The notes: generated by a model from the letters alone, not told the origin. DNA of 64,000 nt from Geobacillus stearothermophilus ATCC 12980 (GCF_030369615.1 NZ_CP128494.1:2747501-2811500); one strand, 5' to 3'; shown: positions 17,383 to 26,541, counted from the first letter of the stretch. Translations and numbers: made by a program.

Positions 17383-17733
17383 ATGGATCAGAAACAATTC
17401 CATCTTGTTCATGACGAACAGCCGGATCGGCACGTTGTATACATAAAAGGCGAACTGGACCTGGCGGCAGCCGAGCAATTTCAACACACCGTCGAACCGC
17501 TCGCCGGCGATGCATCCAAACCGCTCGTTCTTCGTCTCGAAGATTTAACGTATATTGACAGCACCGGGATCGGCATGTTTGTAGCGCTGTTAAAAACGCG
17601 GCATCAACTCGGGGCGCCGTTTGCCATTGAAAACGTGCCGCCGAAAGTGCGGCGTCTGTTCGATTTAACTGGAGTATCCTACTTTTTTTCCGAAATGAAC
17701 GATGCGTCAGAAAGGATCGGAGGCCAATCATGA
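17383..17733 (+). CDS. rsbV: Anti-sigma-B factor antagonist RsbV
   Basis: STAS-domain protein that, when unphosphorylated, binds RsbW and frees sigma-B. The 116-residue protein contains the phospho-acceptor serine in TYIDSTGIGMF (residue about 56). ATG 17383 is preferred over an in-frame GTG three codons earlier because GGGGTG is correctly spaced to it. It overlaps rsbW by four bases (ATGA), indicating translational coupling. Confidence 0.92.
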   Translation: MDQKQFHLVHDEQPDRHVVYIKGELDLAAAEQFQHTVEPLAGDASKPLVLRLEDLTYIDSTGIGMFVALLKTRHQLGAPFAIENVPPKVRRLFDLTGVSYFFSEMNDASERIGGQS

Positions 17734-18218
17734 AAGAGCACGAAACGATCGTACAGCTGTCGATTCCAGCCGATTCACAGTTTCTTGACATCGTGCGTTT
17801 GACGTTATACGGGCTGGCTGCCAAAATGGGATTTTCCTATGAAGAAATCGAAGATATGAAAGTCGCCGTCTCCGAAGCGTGCAACAACGTCGTGCTTCAC
17901 GCCTACAACGGAAGAAGCGGCGATATTCACCTCCGTTTTAAGATGAGCGCCGATGCGCTTTCCATCGTCATTAAAGATGAGGGAAAAGGGTTTGACTACA
18001 AACGGGCGATCAAACAGGCGGCGTCGCTGTCCGGCAAGCCACTCCAAGATGTGAAAGTCGGCGGCCTCGGCCTCTTTTTAATGGAAGCGCTCATGGATGA
18101 CGTCCGCGTCACGACCAAAGGCGGAACGGAAGTCCGCCTAACGAAATTCCGCCTTCACGGCGAAGGAGAGCATGCCCATGACTGTATATCCCCCTCCTCT
18201 GTCCAAGAGCAAGCTTGA
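17730..18218 (+). CDS. rsbW: Serine kinase / anti-sigma-B factor RsbW
   Basis: Binds and inactivates sigma-B and phosphorylates RsbV. The 162-residue GHKL ATPase has the N box VSEACNNVVLHAY (Mg2+/ATP), the G1 box DEGKGFD and the G2 box VGGLGLFLMEAL. The start ATG 17730 lies within the end of rsbV behind GGATCGGAGG. Its 3' end overlaps the beginning of sigB by about 40 bases, which keeps the partners at matched levels. Confidence 0.93.
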   Translation: MKEHETIVQLSIPADSQFLDIVRLTLYGLAAKMGFSYEEIEDMKVAVSEACNNVVLHAYNGRSGDIHLRFKMSADALSIVIKDEGKGFDYKRAIKQAASLSGKPLQDVKVGGLGLFLMEALMDDVRVTTKGGTEVRLTKFRLHGEGEHAHDCISPSSVQEQA

Positions 18219-18951
18219 CGCCCTTATTTCCGCCTATCAACAAACGAAGACGGAAGAAGCGGCGACAGCGTTGCTCGTGCGTTTTGAGCCGCTCATTGCG
18301 GCCGCAGCGAAAAAAATGGCGCGCAGCCGCCCTGATTTTTACGAAGACTTGTTTCAAGTCGGCCGACTGTCGTTTTTGCGCCTTCTTGACCATTACGACC
18401 CGAACCAAGGAACAAACTTTGAATCGTATGCGATGAAAAGCTTGATCGGCTATATGAAAAACTATTTGCGCGACAAAGCGTGGTATATCCAAGTGCCGCG
18501 CCGGGTGAAAGAGAAAGGAAGCAAAGTGCAGCAAGCCATCGACGAACTGACCGTCAAGCTCGAGCGGTCGCCGAACATAGATGAAATTGCCGCCCATTTA
18601 GGCTTATCGGTGGAAGAGACGATCGAGATTTTAGCCGGCCGCGACCATTACCAGGCGATTTCGCTCGACGCCCCGGTCCAAGACGGGGAAAAGGATGCGA
18701 CGACGATCGGTGAATTCGTCGCGGATGAAGCGAACGAAATCGAGTCGCTGATCGAGCGAATGGATTTAGAGCAGGCGATCGGCAAACTGAGCGAGCAAGA
18801 ACAAATCGTCATCGACGCCGTCTTCCGCCGCGGCGAGACGCAACGGTCGCTCGCTGAACGGCTTGGCGTCTCGCAAATGACGATCAGCCGCATTCAAAAG
18901 CGGGCGATCGAAAAGCTGAAACGGCAGCTGGCCGCTGCCTACCCGTCGTAA
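18178..18951 (+). CDS. sigB: RNA polymerase sigma-B factor
   Basis: General stress sigma factor. The 257-residue protein shows region 2 (DLFQVGRLSFLRLLDHYDPNQGTNFESYAMKSLIGYMKNYLRDK), region 3, and a region 4.2 helix-turn-helix (TQRSLAERLGVSQMTISRIQKRAIEKLK). ATG 18178 is chosen because AAGGAG lies nine bases upstream; ATG 18172 would leave only three bases. No rsbX follows; a convergent PP2C gene is the nearest phosphatase. Confidence 0.93.
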   Translation: MTVYPPPLSKSKLDALISAYQQTKTEEAATALLVRFEPLIAAAAKKMARSRPDFYEDLFQVGRLSFLRLLDHYDPNQGTNFESYAMKSLIGYMKNYLRDKAWYIQVPRRVKEKGSKVQQAIDELTVKLERSPNIDEIAAHLGLSVEETIEILAGRDHYQAISLDAPVQDGEKDATTIGEFVADEANEIESLIERMDLEQAIGKLSEQEQIVIDAVFRRGETQRSLAERLGVSQMTISRIQKRAIEKLKRQLAAAYPS

Positions 18952-18985
18952 CAGCCAAAAACGCCGCCGGCCGGCTAGGGCGGTA

Positions 18986-20896
18986 TTAGCGGCGGCGGAG
19001 CAACAACAACGTCTGGTCGTCTTTTTGTTCGTATTGGTGGTACGCCTTGATATGCTCGTACAAATCGCAGACGATTTGCGCTGCCGGCTGGTCCAAATTG
19101 ACGCGGGCAACCATCGAGGCGAGGACGGAAAAATCATCGTCCGCCTCTTCGCCGCGTTTTTCGGTCACCCCATCGGTGTACAGCAGCACAAAATCACCCG
19201 GCTCGAGCACTACCGACTTCGTCTCAAACGAAAATTGCGGAAACAACCCGAGCGCGCACCCTTTCGCGTGAAGCGGCACGCATTGTTTCGTTTTCGCCCG
19301 GTACCAAAGCGCCGGTTCGTGCCCAGCGCACGCGTACGAGAACGTATGCGTCTTTTCGTTGTAATTGCCGACAAACATCGTGACAAAAATCGACGGCTCG
19401 GTGTAGTCGTAGGCGAATCGGTTCAGCAGGTCAAGATACACGTGCGGCTGCGTTCCGTAATGAACGGTCCGGTCCAGAATAAATTTCATCAGCGTCATGA
19501 GCATTGCCGCTGGAATCCCTTTTCCCGATACATCGGCAATGCAAGCTGAGACCGATGTTTGATGGACGGCAAAGTGGTAGAAATCGCCGCTCAACACTCG
19601 GGCAGGGACGCTGAGGGCGCTGATATCGACGTACGAAGGCAAATCCGCCTTCGACGATGTCTGCAAAAGCGCCCGTTGCATATTCGCGGCAAGCGACAGT
19701 TCAAAGTCGAGCTGTTCCCTCTCGCGCTCGAGCCGATCTTTTTCTTTTTTCTCCGTCATGTCGCGCAAAACGGCGACAAGCCCTGTCAGCGCACCGTTTT
19801 CCATCACCGGTGCCAGCGTGTAGCCGACCGGCAGGCACACGCCGTCATGGCGGCGAAACGGCTCCTCCTCGACGCGAATCACCTCGCCGCTTTTCAGCTG
19901 TTTGACAACACGGCGCAGCCGCTTCCAGTCCCACGCGGACCCATCCGGCCCGGCGAGCGAGACAAAGGAAAACAGCGGCTTCCCTTTCGCTTCCTCCGGA
20001 TCAAGGCCAAGCAAACGGCCCGCTTCCGGGTTCATCCATACGATCCGGCCGTCGCGGTTTAACATCATCAATCCCTCGCCAAGGGCGTTCGCCATCATTT
20101 CCAGCTGCTGTTTGTGCTGTTTCAGCTCCACGTACGGTTTTTCGACCGTCTCGACGTACATTGCACGCACGACATACAAAAATCCGGTCATTTCATACAG
20201 CTGCCCCCATAGCGCATGGCCGCCGCCAAGCATAAGCAGCCATTGGCCGAGGGCAAACCACCATAACGCCAGCAGCCAGTACAGGAAGGATCGGGAACTC
20301 CCTTGCCGCCAACGACGCCATACAAGCAAAGCGGCGCCCGCATCGAGCAAACCGGCAATCCCTTCGCCGGCCTTCCACCAGAGCGGCCAGCGGCTTGTCC
20401 CGTCTCCCGGCCAAAGTGGCGCTACCCAATGGATGAATAGCCCAACGACCGCCGCATAAGCAAAAGCGGCGAAAAACGCTTGCCACCGTTGCCCGCTCCT
20501 CCGCTCCATCACCTCATCGCGGCGCGAAAACAGAAAAAGAAGCCCCCAGGCAAGCGTCAATCGGGCCGAGAGCGAAAAAGGGGACGCTTCCACACCATCA
20601 GATGCAAAAGACAAGACAACATGCAGCGAAAACAACAAGCCTGAGGAGAAAAACAGCGCCCCCATCATCAGCCGCTCCATTGACAACGTATGCGGAAACA
20701 CAGACCATCCTTGCACGGCGACAAGCCAGCAAACGACCGTCACGGCGAGCCCTAAGGCAAGATGAATAGAATGATAGAATTCGGGCGAAACAGGCAACCG
20801 GCTGGCCGCAAACAGAAGCAAGCCAAACATTCCGGCCGCCAGCACGGCCATCGCGCTGTGCAGACGCACCAGGCGATATCGTTCGTATTCCTTCAC
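18986..20896 (-). CDS. Membrane-anchored PAS-PP2C phosphatase (RsbP-like sigma-B regulator)
   Basis: A 636-residue three-part protein. Residues 1-255 form seven or eight hydrophobic helices, like a MASE-type sensor. A PAS domain (about 265-370, ANALGEGLMMLNRDGRIVWMNPEAG) follows, then a short coiled coil. The C-terminal SpoIIE/PP2C phosphatase (about 415-630) has metal-binding aspartates in LSGDFYHF, IADVSGKGIPAAML, LYTDGVTE and KDDQTLLLL. It probably dephosphorylates RsbV, as RsbP does, with the membrane part sensing a signal; this is inferred from domains and from the position facing sigB. GTG 20896 has GGAGG ten bases upstream. A TATAAT just before ATG 20920 argues against that longer start. 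Confidence 0.82.
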   Translation of the reverse strand: MKEYERYRLVRLHSAMAVLAAGMFGLLLFAASRLPVSPEFYHSIHLALGLAVTVVCWLVAVQGWSVFPHTLSMERLMMGALFFSSGLLFSLHVVLSFASDGVEASPFSLSARLTLAWGLLFLFSRRDEVMERRSGQRWQAFFAAFAYAAVVGLFIHWVAPLWPGDGTSRWPLWWKAGEGIAGLLDAGAALLVWRRWRQGSSRSFLYWLLALWWFALGQWLLMLGGGHALWGQLYEMTGFLYVVRAMYVETVEKPYVELKQHKQQLEMMANALGEGLMMLNRDGRIVWMNPEAGRLLGLDPEEAKGKPLFSFVSLAGPDGSAWDWKRLRRVVKQLKSGEVIRVEEEPFRRHDGVCLPVGYTLAPVMENGALTGLVAVLRDMTEKKEKDRLEREREQLDFELSLAANMQRALLQTSSKADLPSYVDISALSVPARVLSGDFYHFAVHQTSVSACIADVSGKGIPAAMLMTLMKFILDRTVHYGTQPHVYLDLLNRFAYDYTEPSIFVTMFVGNYNEKTHTFSYACAGHEPALWYRAKTKQCVPLHAKGCALGLFPQFSFETKSVVLEPGDFVLLYTDGVTEKRGEEADDDFSVLASMVARVNLDQPAAQIVCDLYEHIKAYHQYEQKDDQTLLLLRRR

Positions 20897-20992
20897 CAAC
20901 GAGGAACCTCCACTCTTCATTCTATATGGCTTATTATACCATACGGCTCCCCGCCACGTATATGAACGTCACGGCCGTTTGGTTTGTCCAAT

Positions 20993-21025
20993 AAAAAAGG
21001 AGCCTCTCCGGATGAAGAGGCTCCC
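20993..21025 (-). terminator. Terminator after azoreductase
   Basis: GGAGCCTCT/AGAGGCTCC stem with an eight-base loop, followed on the minus strand by T6. Confidence 0.9.
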
Positions 21026-21069
21026 AGGCCAAGTTTGCAGCCATTTCCCGCGCAATACTCGGCCTCCCG

Positions 21070-21705
21070 TTAAAACGTGTGCGCCAAGTCTTTCGCCCGA
21101 GCGATGGCGTTCGCTTTAATTTCTTCCGCCTTTTCCGGCACCGCCGCATGCCCTTCGACAAACAACCCTTCAAATGACGGAACACCGAAAAATTGCATGA
21201 TGACGCTTAAATACCGATGGCCCATTTCCATTTCCGCCGCCGGGCCTTCGGAGTAGAAACCGCCGCGCGCTTGAATGTGGAGCGCTTTTTTATCAGTAAG
21301 CAATCCGACCGGCCCTTGTTCCGTATATTTAAACGTCTTGCCGGCGACCGCCACGGCGTCAATGTACGCCTTTAACACCGGAGGGAACGAAAAGTTCCAC
21401 ATCGGCGTGACGAATACGTATTTGTCGGCGGAAATAAACTGCTCGCACAGCTCGTTCATCCGCCCGACTTTCGCTTTTTCTTCGTCAGACAGCTCTTCAA
21501 ACGATTTCCCGGAGCGAAGCTTGTCCCAGCCGCTGAACACGTCGACGTCGATTTCCGGAATGTATTCCTTGTATAAGTCGAGATGAATGACTTCATGATC
21601 CGGATGCACTTGTTTGTACGTCTCAATGAACGCCTTTCCGACCGCCATGCTGTAAGACTGCGTGTCGTCGTGCGGATGGGCGGTGATGTACAATACGTTT
21701 GTCAT
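21070..21705 (-). CDS. azoR: FMN-dependent NADH-azoreductase
   Basis: Flavodoxin-like quinone/azo reductase. The 211-residue protein has the FMN phosphate loop near the N-terminus ([17 protein letters not shown]), the [18 protein letters not shown] flavin-binding segment near residue 95, and an [10 protein letters not shown] loop. ATG 21705 follows AAGGGAGTATGCATC; the open frame to 21768 has no ribosome site. Single gene with its own terminator. Family members protect against quinone and thiol stress. Confidence 0.93.
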   Translation of the reverse strand: MTNVLYITAHPHDDTQSYSMAVGKAFIETYKQVHPDHEVIHLDLYKEYIPEIDVDVFSGWDKLRSGKSFEELSDEEKAKVGRMNELCEQFISADKYVFVTPMWNFSFPPVLKAYIDAVAVAGKTFKYTEQGPVGLLTDKKALHIQARGGFYSEGPAAEMEMGHRYLSVIMQFFGVPSFEGLFVEGHAAVPEKAEEIKANAIARAKDLAHTF

Positions 21706-21848
21706 GATGCATACTCCCTTTCGTGATGATCTCGGCACTTTAGTGTTTGCACTTTGTTCAAGCGGCATTCACTTATTTTGAATTCAAATATCTCCAACAA
21801 GAGATAATTATATAAAGATCCGACACATTTGGCAAACGATTTGACCGC

Positions 21849-21877
21849 AAAAAAAAATTGCCTTTCTCCAAGGCAAT
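21849..21877 (-). terminator. Terminator after the 49-residue gene
   Basis: ATTGCCTT/AAGGCAAT stem, five-base loop, T8 or longer on the minus strand; it begins two bases before the stop codon of the small gene. Confidence 0.9.
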
Positions 21878-21878
21878 G

Positions 21879-22028
21879 TTACTCGCTTTGTTCCACGACA
21901 AACGGGTTGCCGCTGATTTGTTTTCGTATCTCATCGGTGAGCACAAACGGTTCGCTTTTGATAACGATTTCATCATCACCAGGCGGATGGCCGCTTCCAT
22001 CGTAGTAAATCGGTTTCCCTTCCATCAT
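21879..22028 (-). CDS. Small acidic protein, function unknown
   Basis: A 49-codon frame (MMEGKPIYYDGSGHPPGDD...VVEQSE) with an unusually good ribosome site (AAGGGGGT, five bases before ATG 22028) and a strong intrinsic terminator right at its stop, so I treat it as real. The product is acidic, has no cysteine, signal or membrane segment, and carries a Gly/Pro-rich turn. A decayed TnpB fragment ends directly upstream, at the ribosome site, so the native promoter may be lost or supplied by the remnant. Not recognised; it could be the tail of a once longer gene. Confidence 0.55.
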   Translation of the reverse strand: MMEGKPIYYDGSGHPPGDDEIVIKSEPFVLTDEIRKQISGNPFVVEQSE

Positions 22029-22030
22029 GG

Positions 22031-22368
22031 TGAACCCCCTTGATCCATGCAGAAACTCGTCTATACTCTTTCTGTTTGTACGGATATTTGTTATCTAGCC
22101 CTTTTTGTTTGGCTTTTTTGGCGCTGTCTCTGGCGTTCAAATATTTATGGCATACGGCTTGAATGCTTTGGCTATGGATCGGGTATTTGCCCTTCGTTTG
22201 TTTTTGAAGTTCGGTTTGGTTGATCCATTTTCCATTATTCTTTAATGCATAGTTTTTGGCAATGACTAAACAGTCATTCCAAATTTGAGCCGATATTCGG
22301 TTGCATTCGAATAATCGATCGATATCTTTTTTTGATGTTTGAAAAGGTATTTTGACCGTTCGATACAT
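22031..22368 (-). pseudogene. tnpB: TnpB (IS605 OrfB) N-terminal fragment
   Basis: About 110 codons match the N-terminal helix-turn-helix region of IS200/IS605 TnpB RNA-guided nucleases (MYRTVKIPFQTSKKDIDRLFECNRISAQIWNDC... KYLNARDSAKK). A full TnpB is 350-400 residues; the RuvC and zinc-finger parts are gone. Similarity stops near KEYRRVS, after which the frame runs into the ribosome site of the small gene at 22028. The start ATG 22368 keeps AAGGAGG. Not functional as a nuclease. Confidence 0.75.
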
Positions 22369-22483
22369 CCTTTCACCTCCTTACTTATAATATAAAATAA
22401 AAATATGAATAATCGAAAATCTATATTCTTTTTTCATCGATTCTCCCATTTTTTTACTTTTTTTGATCAAAAGTAAAAAAAGG

Positions 22484-22536
22484 ACGCCGCGTATCCCCCG
22501 CCTACGCTTCGCTTAGAGGCGGGGGACTTGCGGCGT
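22484..22536 (-). repeat. IS605-type end hairpin (left-end palindrome)
   Basis: Nine-base stem CCCCCGCCT/AGGCGGGGG around TACGCTTCGCTTA-like sequence, closed by an outer ACGCCGC/GCGGCGT stem. Nearly the same hairpin occurs at 46076-46109. It lies upstream of the TnpB fragment, where the left-end palindrome of a tnpB element would sit. Confidence 0.6.
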
Positions 22537-22544
22537 ATGGGTTG

Positions 22545-22582
22545 TTAAAAAAACGCCGGGGTTTCGTCGCTGCCCCGGCGTT
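22545..22582 (-). terminator. Terminator after glyS
   Basis: AACGCCGGGG/CCCCGGCGTT ten-base stem with T7 on the minus strand. Confidence 0.92.
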
Positions 22583-22589
22583 CATGGCA

Positions 22590-23972
22590 TCAAAAGGCGA
22601 TTTTTTCCTCTAAAAAGGCTTTGAGCTCCCCAATCGGCAACCGCACTTGCTCCATCGTGTCGCGGTCGCGCACGGTCACTTGGCCGTCTTGTTCAGACTC
22701 GAAATCGTATGTGATGCAAAACGGCGTGCCGATTTCATCTTGGCGGCGGTACCGCTTGCCGATCGAGCCGGTTTCGTCATAGTCGACCATGAAATGTTTC
22801 GCCAGCTCTTCATAAATGCGGTGCGCCCCATCAGCGAGCTTTTTCGACAGCGGCAAGACAGCCGCTTTGTACGGCGCAAGCGCCGGATGCAAGTGCATCA
22901 CCGTTCTCGTCGTGCCGTCTTCCAGCTCTTCTTCGTCATAGGCGTCGATCATAAACGCCAGCGTGACGCGGTCAGCGCCAAGCGACGGCTCAATGCAGTA
23001 CGGGATGTAGCGCTCGTTCGTTTCTTGGTCGAGATAATGGAAGTCCTCGCCCGAGTATTCCATATGCCGCTTCAAATCGTAATCCGTGCGCGACGCGATG
23101 CCCCACAGCTCGCCCCAGCCGAACGGGAAATGGTACTCGATGTCCGTTGTGGCGTTGCTGTAGTGGGACAACTCTTCTTTCGCATGGTCGCGCAGGCGGA
23201 TGTTATCCTCCTTCATGCCGAGCGACAGCAGCCAGTCCTTGCAAAACTGTTTCCAATAGTCAAACCATTGCAGCTCCTCACCGGGCTTGCAGAAAAACTC
23301 GAGCTCCATCTGTTCGAATTCGCGCGTGCGGAATGTGAAGTTGCCCGGCGTAATCTCGTTGCGGAAGCTTTTGCCGATTTGCGCGATGCCAAACGGCAAT
23401 TTTTTGCGCATCGTGCGCTGGACGTTTTTGAAGTTGACGAAAATGCCTTGCGCTGTCTCTGGACGCAAATAAATTTCGTTGGCGCTCGACTCGGTGACGC
23501 CTTGGTACGTTTTAAACATTAAGTTGAACTGGCGCACGTTCGTGAAATCGCGGCTGCCGCATTCCGGGCAGGCGATGTCGTATTCCTTGATGAGTTCATC
23601 CATTTTGGCCAGCGGCAACCCGTCAACGATCATCTCGATCCCTTTTTCCTCGAGCGCCTTCTCAATCAGCTTGTCGGCGCGGTGGCGCGCTTTGCACTGT
23701 TTGCAGTCGACCATCGGATCGTTGAAGTTGCCTAAGTGACCGGACGCTTCCCACGTTCTCGGGTTCATTAAAATGGCGGCGTCAAGCCCGACGTTGTACG
23801 GTGACTCTTGGACGAACTTTTTCCACCACGCCCGTTTGATGTTGTTTTTCAGCTCGACGCCAAGCGGGCCGTAATCCCACGTGTTCGCCAGCCCGCCGTA
23901 AATTTCCGAGCCCGGAAACACGAAGCCACGATGCTTGGCATGTGCGACGATTTCTTCCATTGTGACAGCCAT
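22590..23972 (-). CDS. glyS: Glycine--tRNA ligase (alpha2 type)
   Basis: Charges tRNA-Gly. The 460-residue class II synthetase has motif 1 around [24 protein letters not shown], motif 2 with [24 protein letters not shown], and motif 3 near the C-terminal GADRVTLAF. An anticodon-binding domain follows (about 355-455). This is the eukaryote/archaea-like single-chain enzyme, not the glyQ/glyS heterotetramer of B. subtilis. ATG 23972 follows AAGGAGG at good spacing; an ATG three codons earlier is too close to that site. Expression is controlled by the T-box leader upstream. Confidence 0.96.
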   Translation of the reverse strand: MAVTMEEIVAHAKHRGFVFPGSEIYGGLANTWDYGPLGVELKNNIKRAWWKKFVQESPYNVGLDAAILMNPRTWEASGHLGNFNDPMVDCKQCKARHRADKLIEKALEEKGIEMIVDGLPLAKMDELIKEYDIACPECGSRDFTNVRQFNLMFKTYQGVTESSANEIYLRPETAQGIFVNFKNVQRTMRKKLPFGIAQIGKSFRNEITPGNFTFRTREFEQMELEFFCKPGEELQWFDYWKQFCKDWLLSLGMKEDNIRLRDHAKEELSHYSNATTDIEYHFPFGWGELWGIASRTDYDLKRHMEYSGEDFHYLDQETNERYIPYCIEPSLGADRVTLAFMIDAYDEEELEDGTTRTVMHLHPALAPYKAAVLPLSKKLADGAHRIYEELAKHFMVDYDETGSIGKRYRRQDEIGTPFCITYDFESEQDGQVTVRDRDTMEQVRLPIGELKAFLEEKIAF

Positions 23973-24010
23973 CGTGTTCATCCTCCTTCAATGTGATGTC
24001 CACCAATCAA

Positions 24011-24230
24011 AAACGCCCTCGCCCCTAGGCCTGACGCCTAGGGACGAGAGCGTAGCTCCCGCGGTTCCACCCTAGTTGATGCGCAAATCACGCATCCCCT
24101 TTTTGCCATTTCCGCTCCGGACTGCCGTTTCATTAACCGTCTTCACCGGGCTCCCACCGCCCCCGGCTCGCTTCGGAAGAGAGGGTTAACTACTATTGAT
24201 CCGTCATCGCGATCCATATATGATTTTGTC
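24011..24230 (-). promoter_or_regulatory. T-box riboswitch leader of glyS
   Basis: The minus strand carries the invariant T-box sequence AGGGTGGAACCGCGG (24059-24074), which pairs with the uncharged tRNA 3' end. It is followed by a very strong terminator stem (about 24013-24053, GCCCCTAGG... arms with TTTTTG after it). Upstream is a Stem I region of about 150 bases. Uncharged tRNA-Gly would stabilise the antiterminator and allow glyS transcription. I did not assign the specifier codon by folding. Confidence 0.93.
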
Positions 24231-24234
24231 CACT

Positions 24235-24264
24235 ATCATAGCAAACCAGAAAGACCTATGTCAA
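24235..24264 (-). promoter_or_regulatory. Sigma-A promoter of glyS
   Basis: On the minus strand TTGACA (24259-24264), an 18-base spacer and TATGAT (24235-24240), just upstream of the T-box leader. The -35 box overlaps the stop codon of the upstream glycosyltransferase. Confidence 0.8.
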
Positions 24265-25100
24265 TGGTCGCTCGCATTTTTTTGCGCCCAAAACCGCGAC
24301 ACGACGGGCTTCCCGTCCCAGATGACTTCGCTTTTCGCCCGGCGCTTCGCGACTTCCGGCTCGTCAAGCAATAGCCAAAAATTTTTCATCGGCAAGTCCC
24401 CAAGCCCATGCTTCTCACACAGCCGCCGCAAATATTGGCGCCGCTTGTCGTTCATATGTCGCGACACGTTGTCGCCGTCCGGGCTGAACGCGTACAACAC
24501 GGTCGCCGCCGCGACACGGGTGACGCGGCATACAGAGGCGGCCCGCAAAAAGAAGTCCCAGTCCCAATAATGGTGGACAGTCGTGTCAAAGCAGCCGATC
24601 TCGTCATGGAGCGATTTTCGATACACGCTTCCAGACGGGACGTACGTCGAAAACGTCCGCATCGCTTCCAAATCATACTCATAGGCAAATAAAAAACGGG
24701 CGGATGGAACACGCTGGTCGTTTTTCACCCGATACTGGACAATTTCCGCATCGGCATAGGCGAAGTCCGCATGCTCGAGTGCCGCGGCCATCCGCTCGAG
24801 ATGGCACGGCAACACTAAATCGTCGTCGTCGCAAAGCATGATGAGGTCGCCACGCGCCGCCTTGACGCCTTCGTTGCGGGCGGCGACATGTCCTTCGTTT
24901 TCGCGGCGGTCGATGAGACGAACGTCAAGCTCCGGGTACAAGGCGACGACATCATGAACGGGAATGCCGCCGTCATTGACAATGATCACCTCAAAATGGC
25001 GGTATGTCTGCCGGCTCAACGCCTCGAGCAGCTCGGCAAGCGGATACGGGCGATTGTACGTCGGGATGACGACCGATACGAACGGGCGCAAGGAATCCAC
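24261..25100 (-). CDS. Family 2 glycosyltransferase
   Basis: A 279-residue GT-A fold enzyme predicted to transfer a sugar from a nucleotide-sugar donor. It has the N-terminal SVVIPTYNRP nucleotide-binding strand, the metal-binding DxD region (MLCDDDDLV, about residue 93) and a predicted acceptor-side motif HHYWDWDFFLRA near residue 200. There is no membrane helix. Start GTG 25100 behind AGAGAGGCG. Donor and acceptor are unknown and no polysaccharide cluster surrounds it, so it looks like an isolated gene. It could share a transcript with niaP only weakly, because a terminator lies between them. Confidence 0.85.
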   Translation of the reverse strand: MDSLRPFVSVVIPTYNRPYPLAELLEALSRQTYRHFEVIIVNDGGIPVHDVVALYPELDVRLIDRRENEGHVAARNEGVKAARGDLIMLCDDDDLVLPCHLERMAAALEHADFAYADAEIVQYRVKNDQRVPSARFLFAYEYDLEAMRTFSTYVPSGSVYRKSLHDEIGCFDTTVHHYWDWDFFLRAASVCRVTRVAAATVLYAFSPDGDNVSRHMNDKRRQYLRRLCEKHGLGDLPMKNFWLLLDEPEVAKRRAKSEVIWDGKPVVSRFWAQKNASDH

Positions 25101-25121
25101 CGCCTCTCTTCATGATCCGAA

Positions 25122-25153
25122 CAAAAAAGGGCTTACCCTTAAGGTATAGCCCT
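25122..25153 (-). terminator. Terminator after niaP-like gene
   Basis: AGGGCT...TACCTTAAGGGTA...AGCCCT fold followed by T6 on the minus strand. Confidence 0.8.
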
Positions 25154-25170
25154 CCGTTTGATTTGTCAAC

Positions 25171-26367
25171 TTAAGCGAGCTCTTGCTGCTTCGTCTCTTT
25201 GCCGAGGACGGCGACAGAAAGAACGGCGACAAGAACAGCGAGGCAAAACAGCGTGAAAATCATCGTCACCGACACCCCTTGCGCGACAAGCGATCCGACC
25301 AACAGCGGGCCGAAAATGCCGCCGATGCGGCCAAACGCCGCCGCCATGCCGGCGCCTGTCGCACGGATCGATGTCGGATACTGCTCCGGTGTATAGGCAT
25401 ACAGCGCCCCCCAGGCGCCCAAGTTGAAAAACGACAAGAAAATGCCGGACGCCATCAGTCCGACGAGCGACTCGGCCGTGCCGAAAAAGTAGGCGCTCAA
25501 TGCGGTGCCAAGCAAGTACGCAACCAAGACAAATTTCCGCCCAGCCCGCTCGATCAGCCATGCGGCGCTGAAATAACCCGGCAGCTGCGCTAGCGTCATG
25601 ATAAGCACGTACTCAAAACTTTTAATCAAGCTGAACCCTTTCATGACCATGACACTCGGCAGCCATAAAAACATGCCGTAATACGAAAAGACGACGCAAA
25701 ACCAAAGGAGCCAAAGCATGACCGTCTCTTTCCGATGGGGAGCGGACCATACTTTGACGATATTGCTCCACACCGTCTCCTCTTTTTGCGCGGCCGCAAA
25801 CCGCGGCGAATCAGGCAGACGGAGGCGCAAATAGATCGCATACAGCGCTGGAATCGCCGCCATCCATAACGCCGTCCGCCATCCGTAAACTGGTATGACG
25901 AAATACGAGATGAGCGCCGCCAGCAGCCACCCGCCAGCCCAAAAGCTCTCAAGCAGCACGACAACCCGGCCGCGGTCCTTAGCCGGCACCGCCTCCGAAA
26001 CGAGCGTTGACGCGACCGGCAACTCACCGCCAAGCCCCATGCCGATCAAAAAGCGGAGCGCCAAAAACGCCGCCAACGTCGTCGTCAGCGCCGACAGTCC
26101 GCTGCCGATCGAGAATAATAACAATGTGACAATGAAAACATTTTTCCGGCCGATCCGGTCGGCGAGCAGCCCGAACACGAGCGCTCCGACCGCCATGCCG
26201 ATCGAGTTGACGCTGCCGATCCAGCCGACTTGGCTGGCCGTCAAATTCCAGTCTTTTTGCAAGGCCGCCATCAAAAACGACAGCATCCCGACGTCCATGG
26301 CGTCAAACAGCCAACCGAGACCGGCGATGCCTAACAGCTTGCGCTGGGAAATCGCGGTTTGGTTCAT
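25171..26367 (-). CDS. niaP: MFS transporter, NiaP-like (niacin/aromatic acid)
   Basis: A 398-residue twelve-helix major facilitator. The N-terminus MNQTAISQRKLLGIAGLGWLFDAMDVGM and the loop 2-3 signature GLLADRIGRKN match the AAHS-like group containing B. subtilis NiaP (YceI), a niacin transporter; the substrate is inferred from that. ATG 26367 follows AGGGGGATACAC. The frame extends upstream to 26535 but has no initiation signal there. A terminator separates it from sacA upstream. Confidence 0.85.
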   Translation of the reverse strand: MNQTAISQRKLLGIAGLGWLFDAMDVGMLSFLMAALQKDWNLTASQVGWIGSVNSIGMAVGALVFGLLADRIGRKNVFIVTLLLFSIGSGLSALTTTLAAFLALRFLIGMGLGGELPVASTLVSEAVPAKDRGRVVVLLESFWAGGWLLAALISYFVIPVYGWRTALWMAAIPALYAIYLRLRLPDSPRFAAAQKEETVWSNIVKVWSAPHRKETVMLWLLWFCVVFSYYGMFLWLPSVMVMKGFSLIKSFEYVLIMTLAQLPGYFSAAWLIERAGRKFVLVAYLLGTALSAYFFGTAESLVGLMASGIFLSFFNLGAWGALYAYTPEQYPTSIRATGAGMAAAFGRIGGIFGPLLVGSLVAQGVSVTMIFTLFCLAVLVAVLSVAVLGKETKQQELA

Positions 26368-26485
26368 GTGTATCCCCCTGTCATTATAGATGTAAAGACA
26401 TCGTCTACTGTTCATTATAGAGGAGGACGGAAGTAAATTCAATCCCGTATTGCTCATTGTCTCACAAAAGGAACTACAACAGTAA

Positions 26486-26524
26486 TAAAAAAGCCGCCGA
26501 AAAGCGAGTGCTCTCGGCAGCTTT
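26486..26524 (-). terminator. Terminator of the sucrose operon
   Basis: Minus-strand stem AAGCTGCCGAGAG / CTTTTCGGCGGCTT with T6, just after sacA. Confidence 0.85.
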
Positions 26525-26541
26525 GCTTGTGCCAATCCGTC

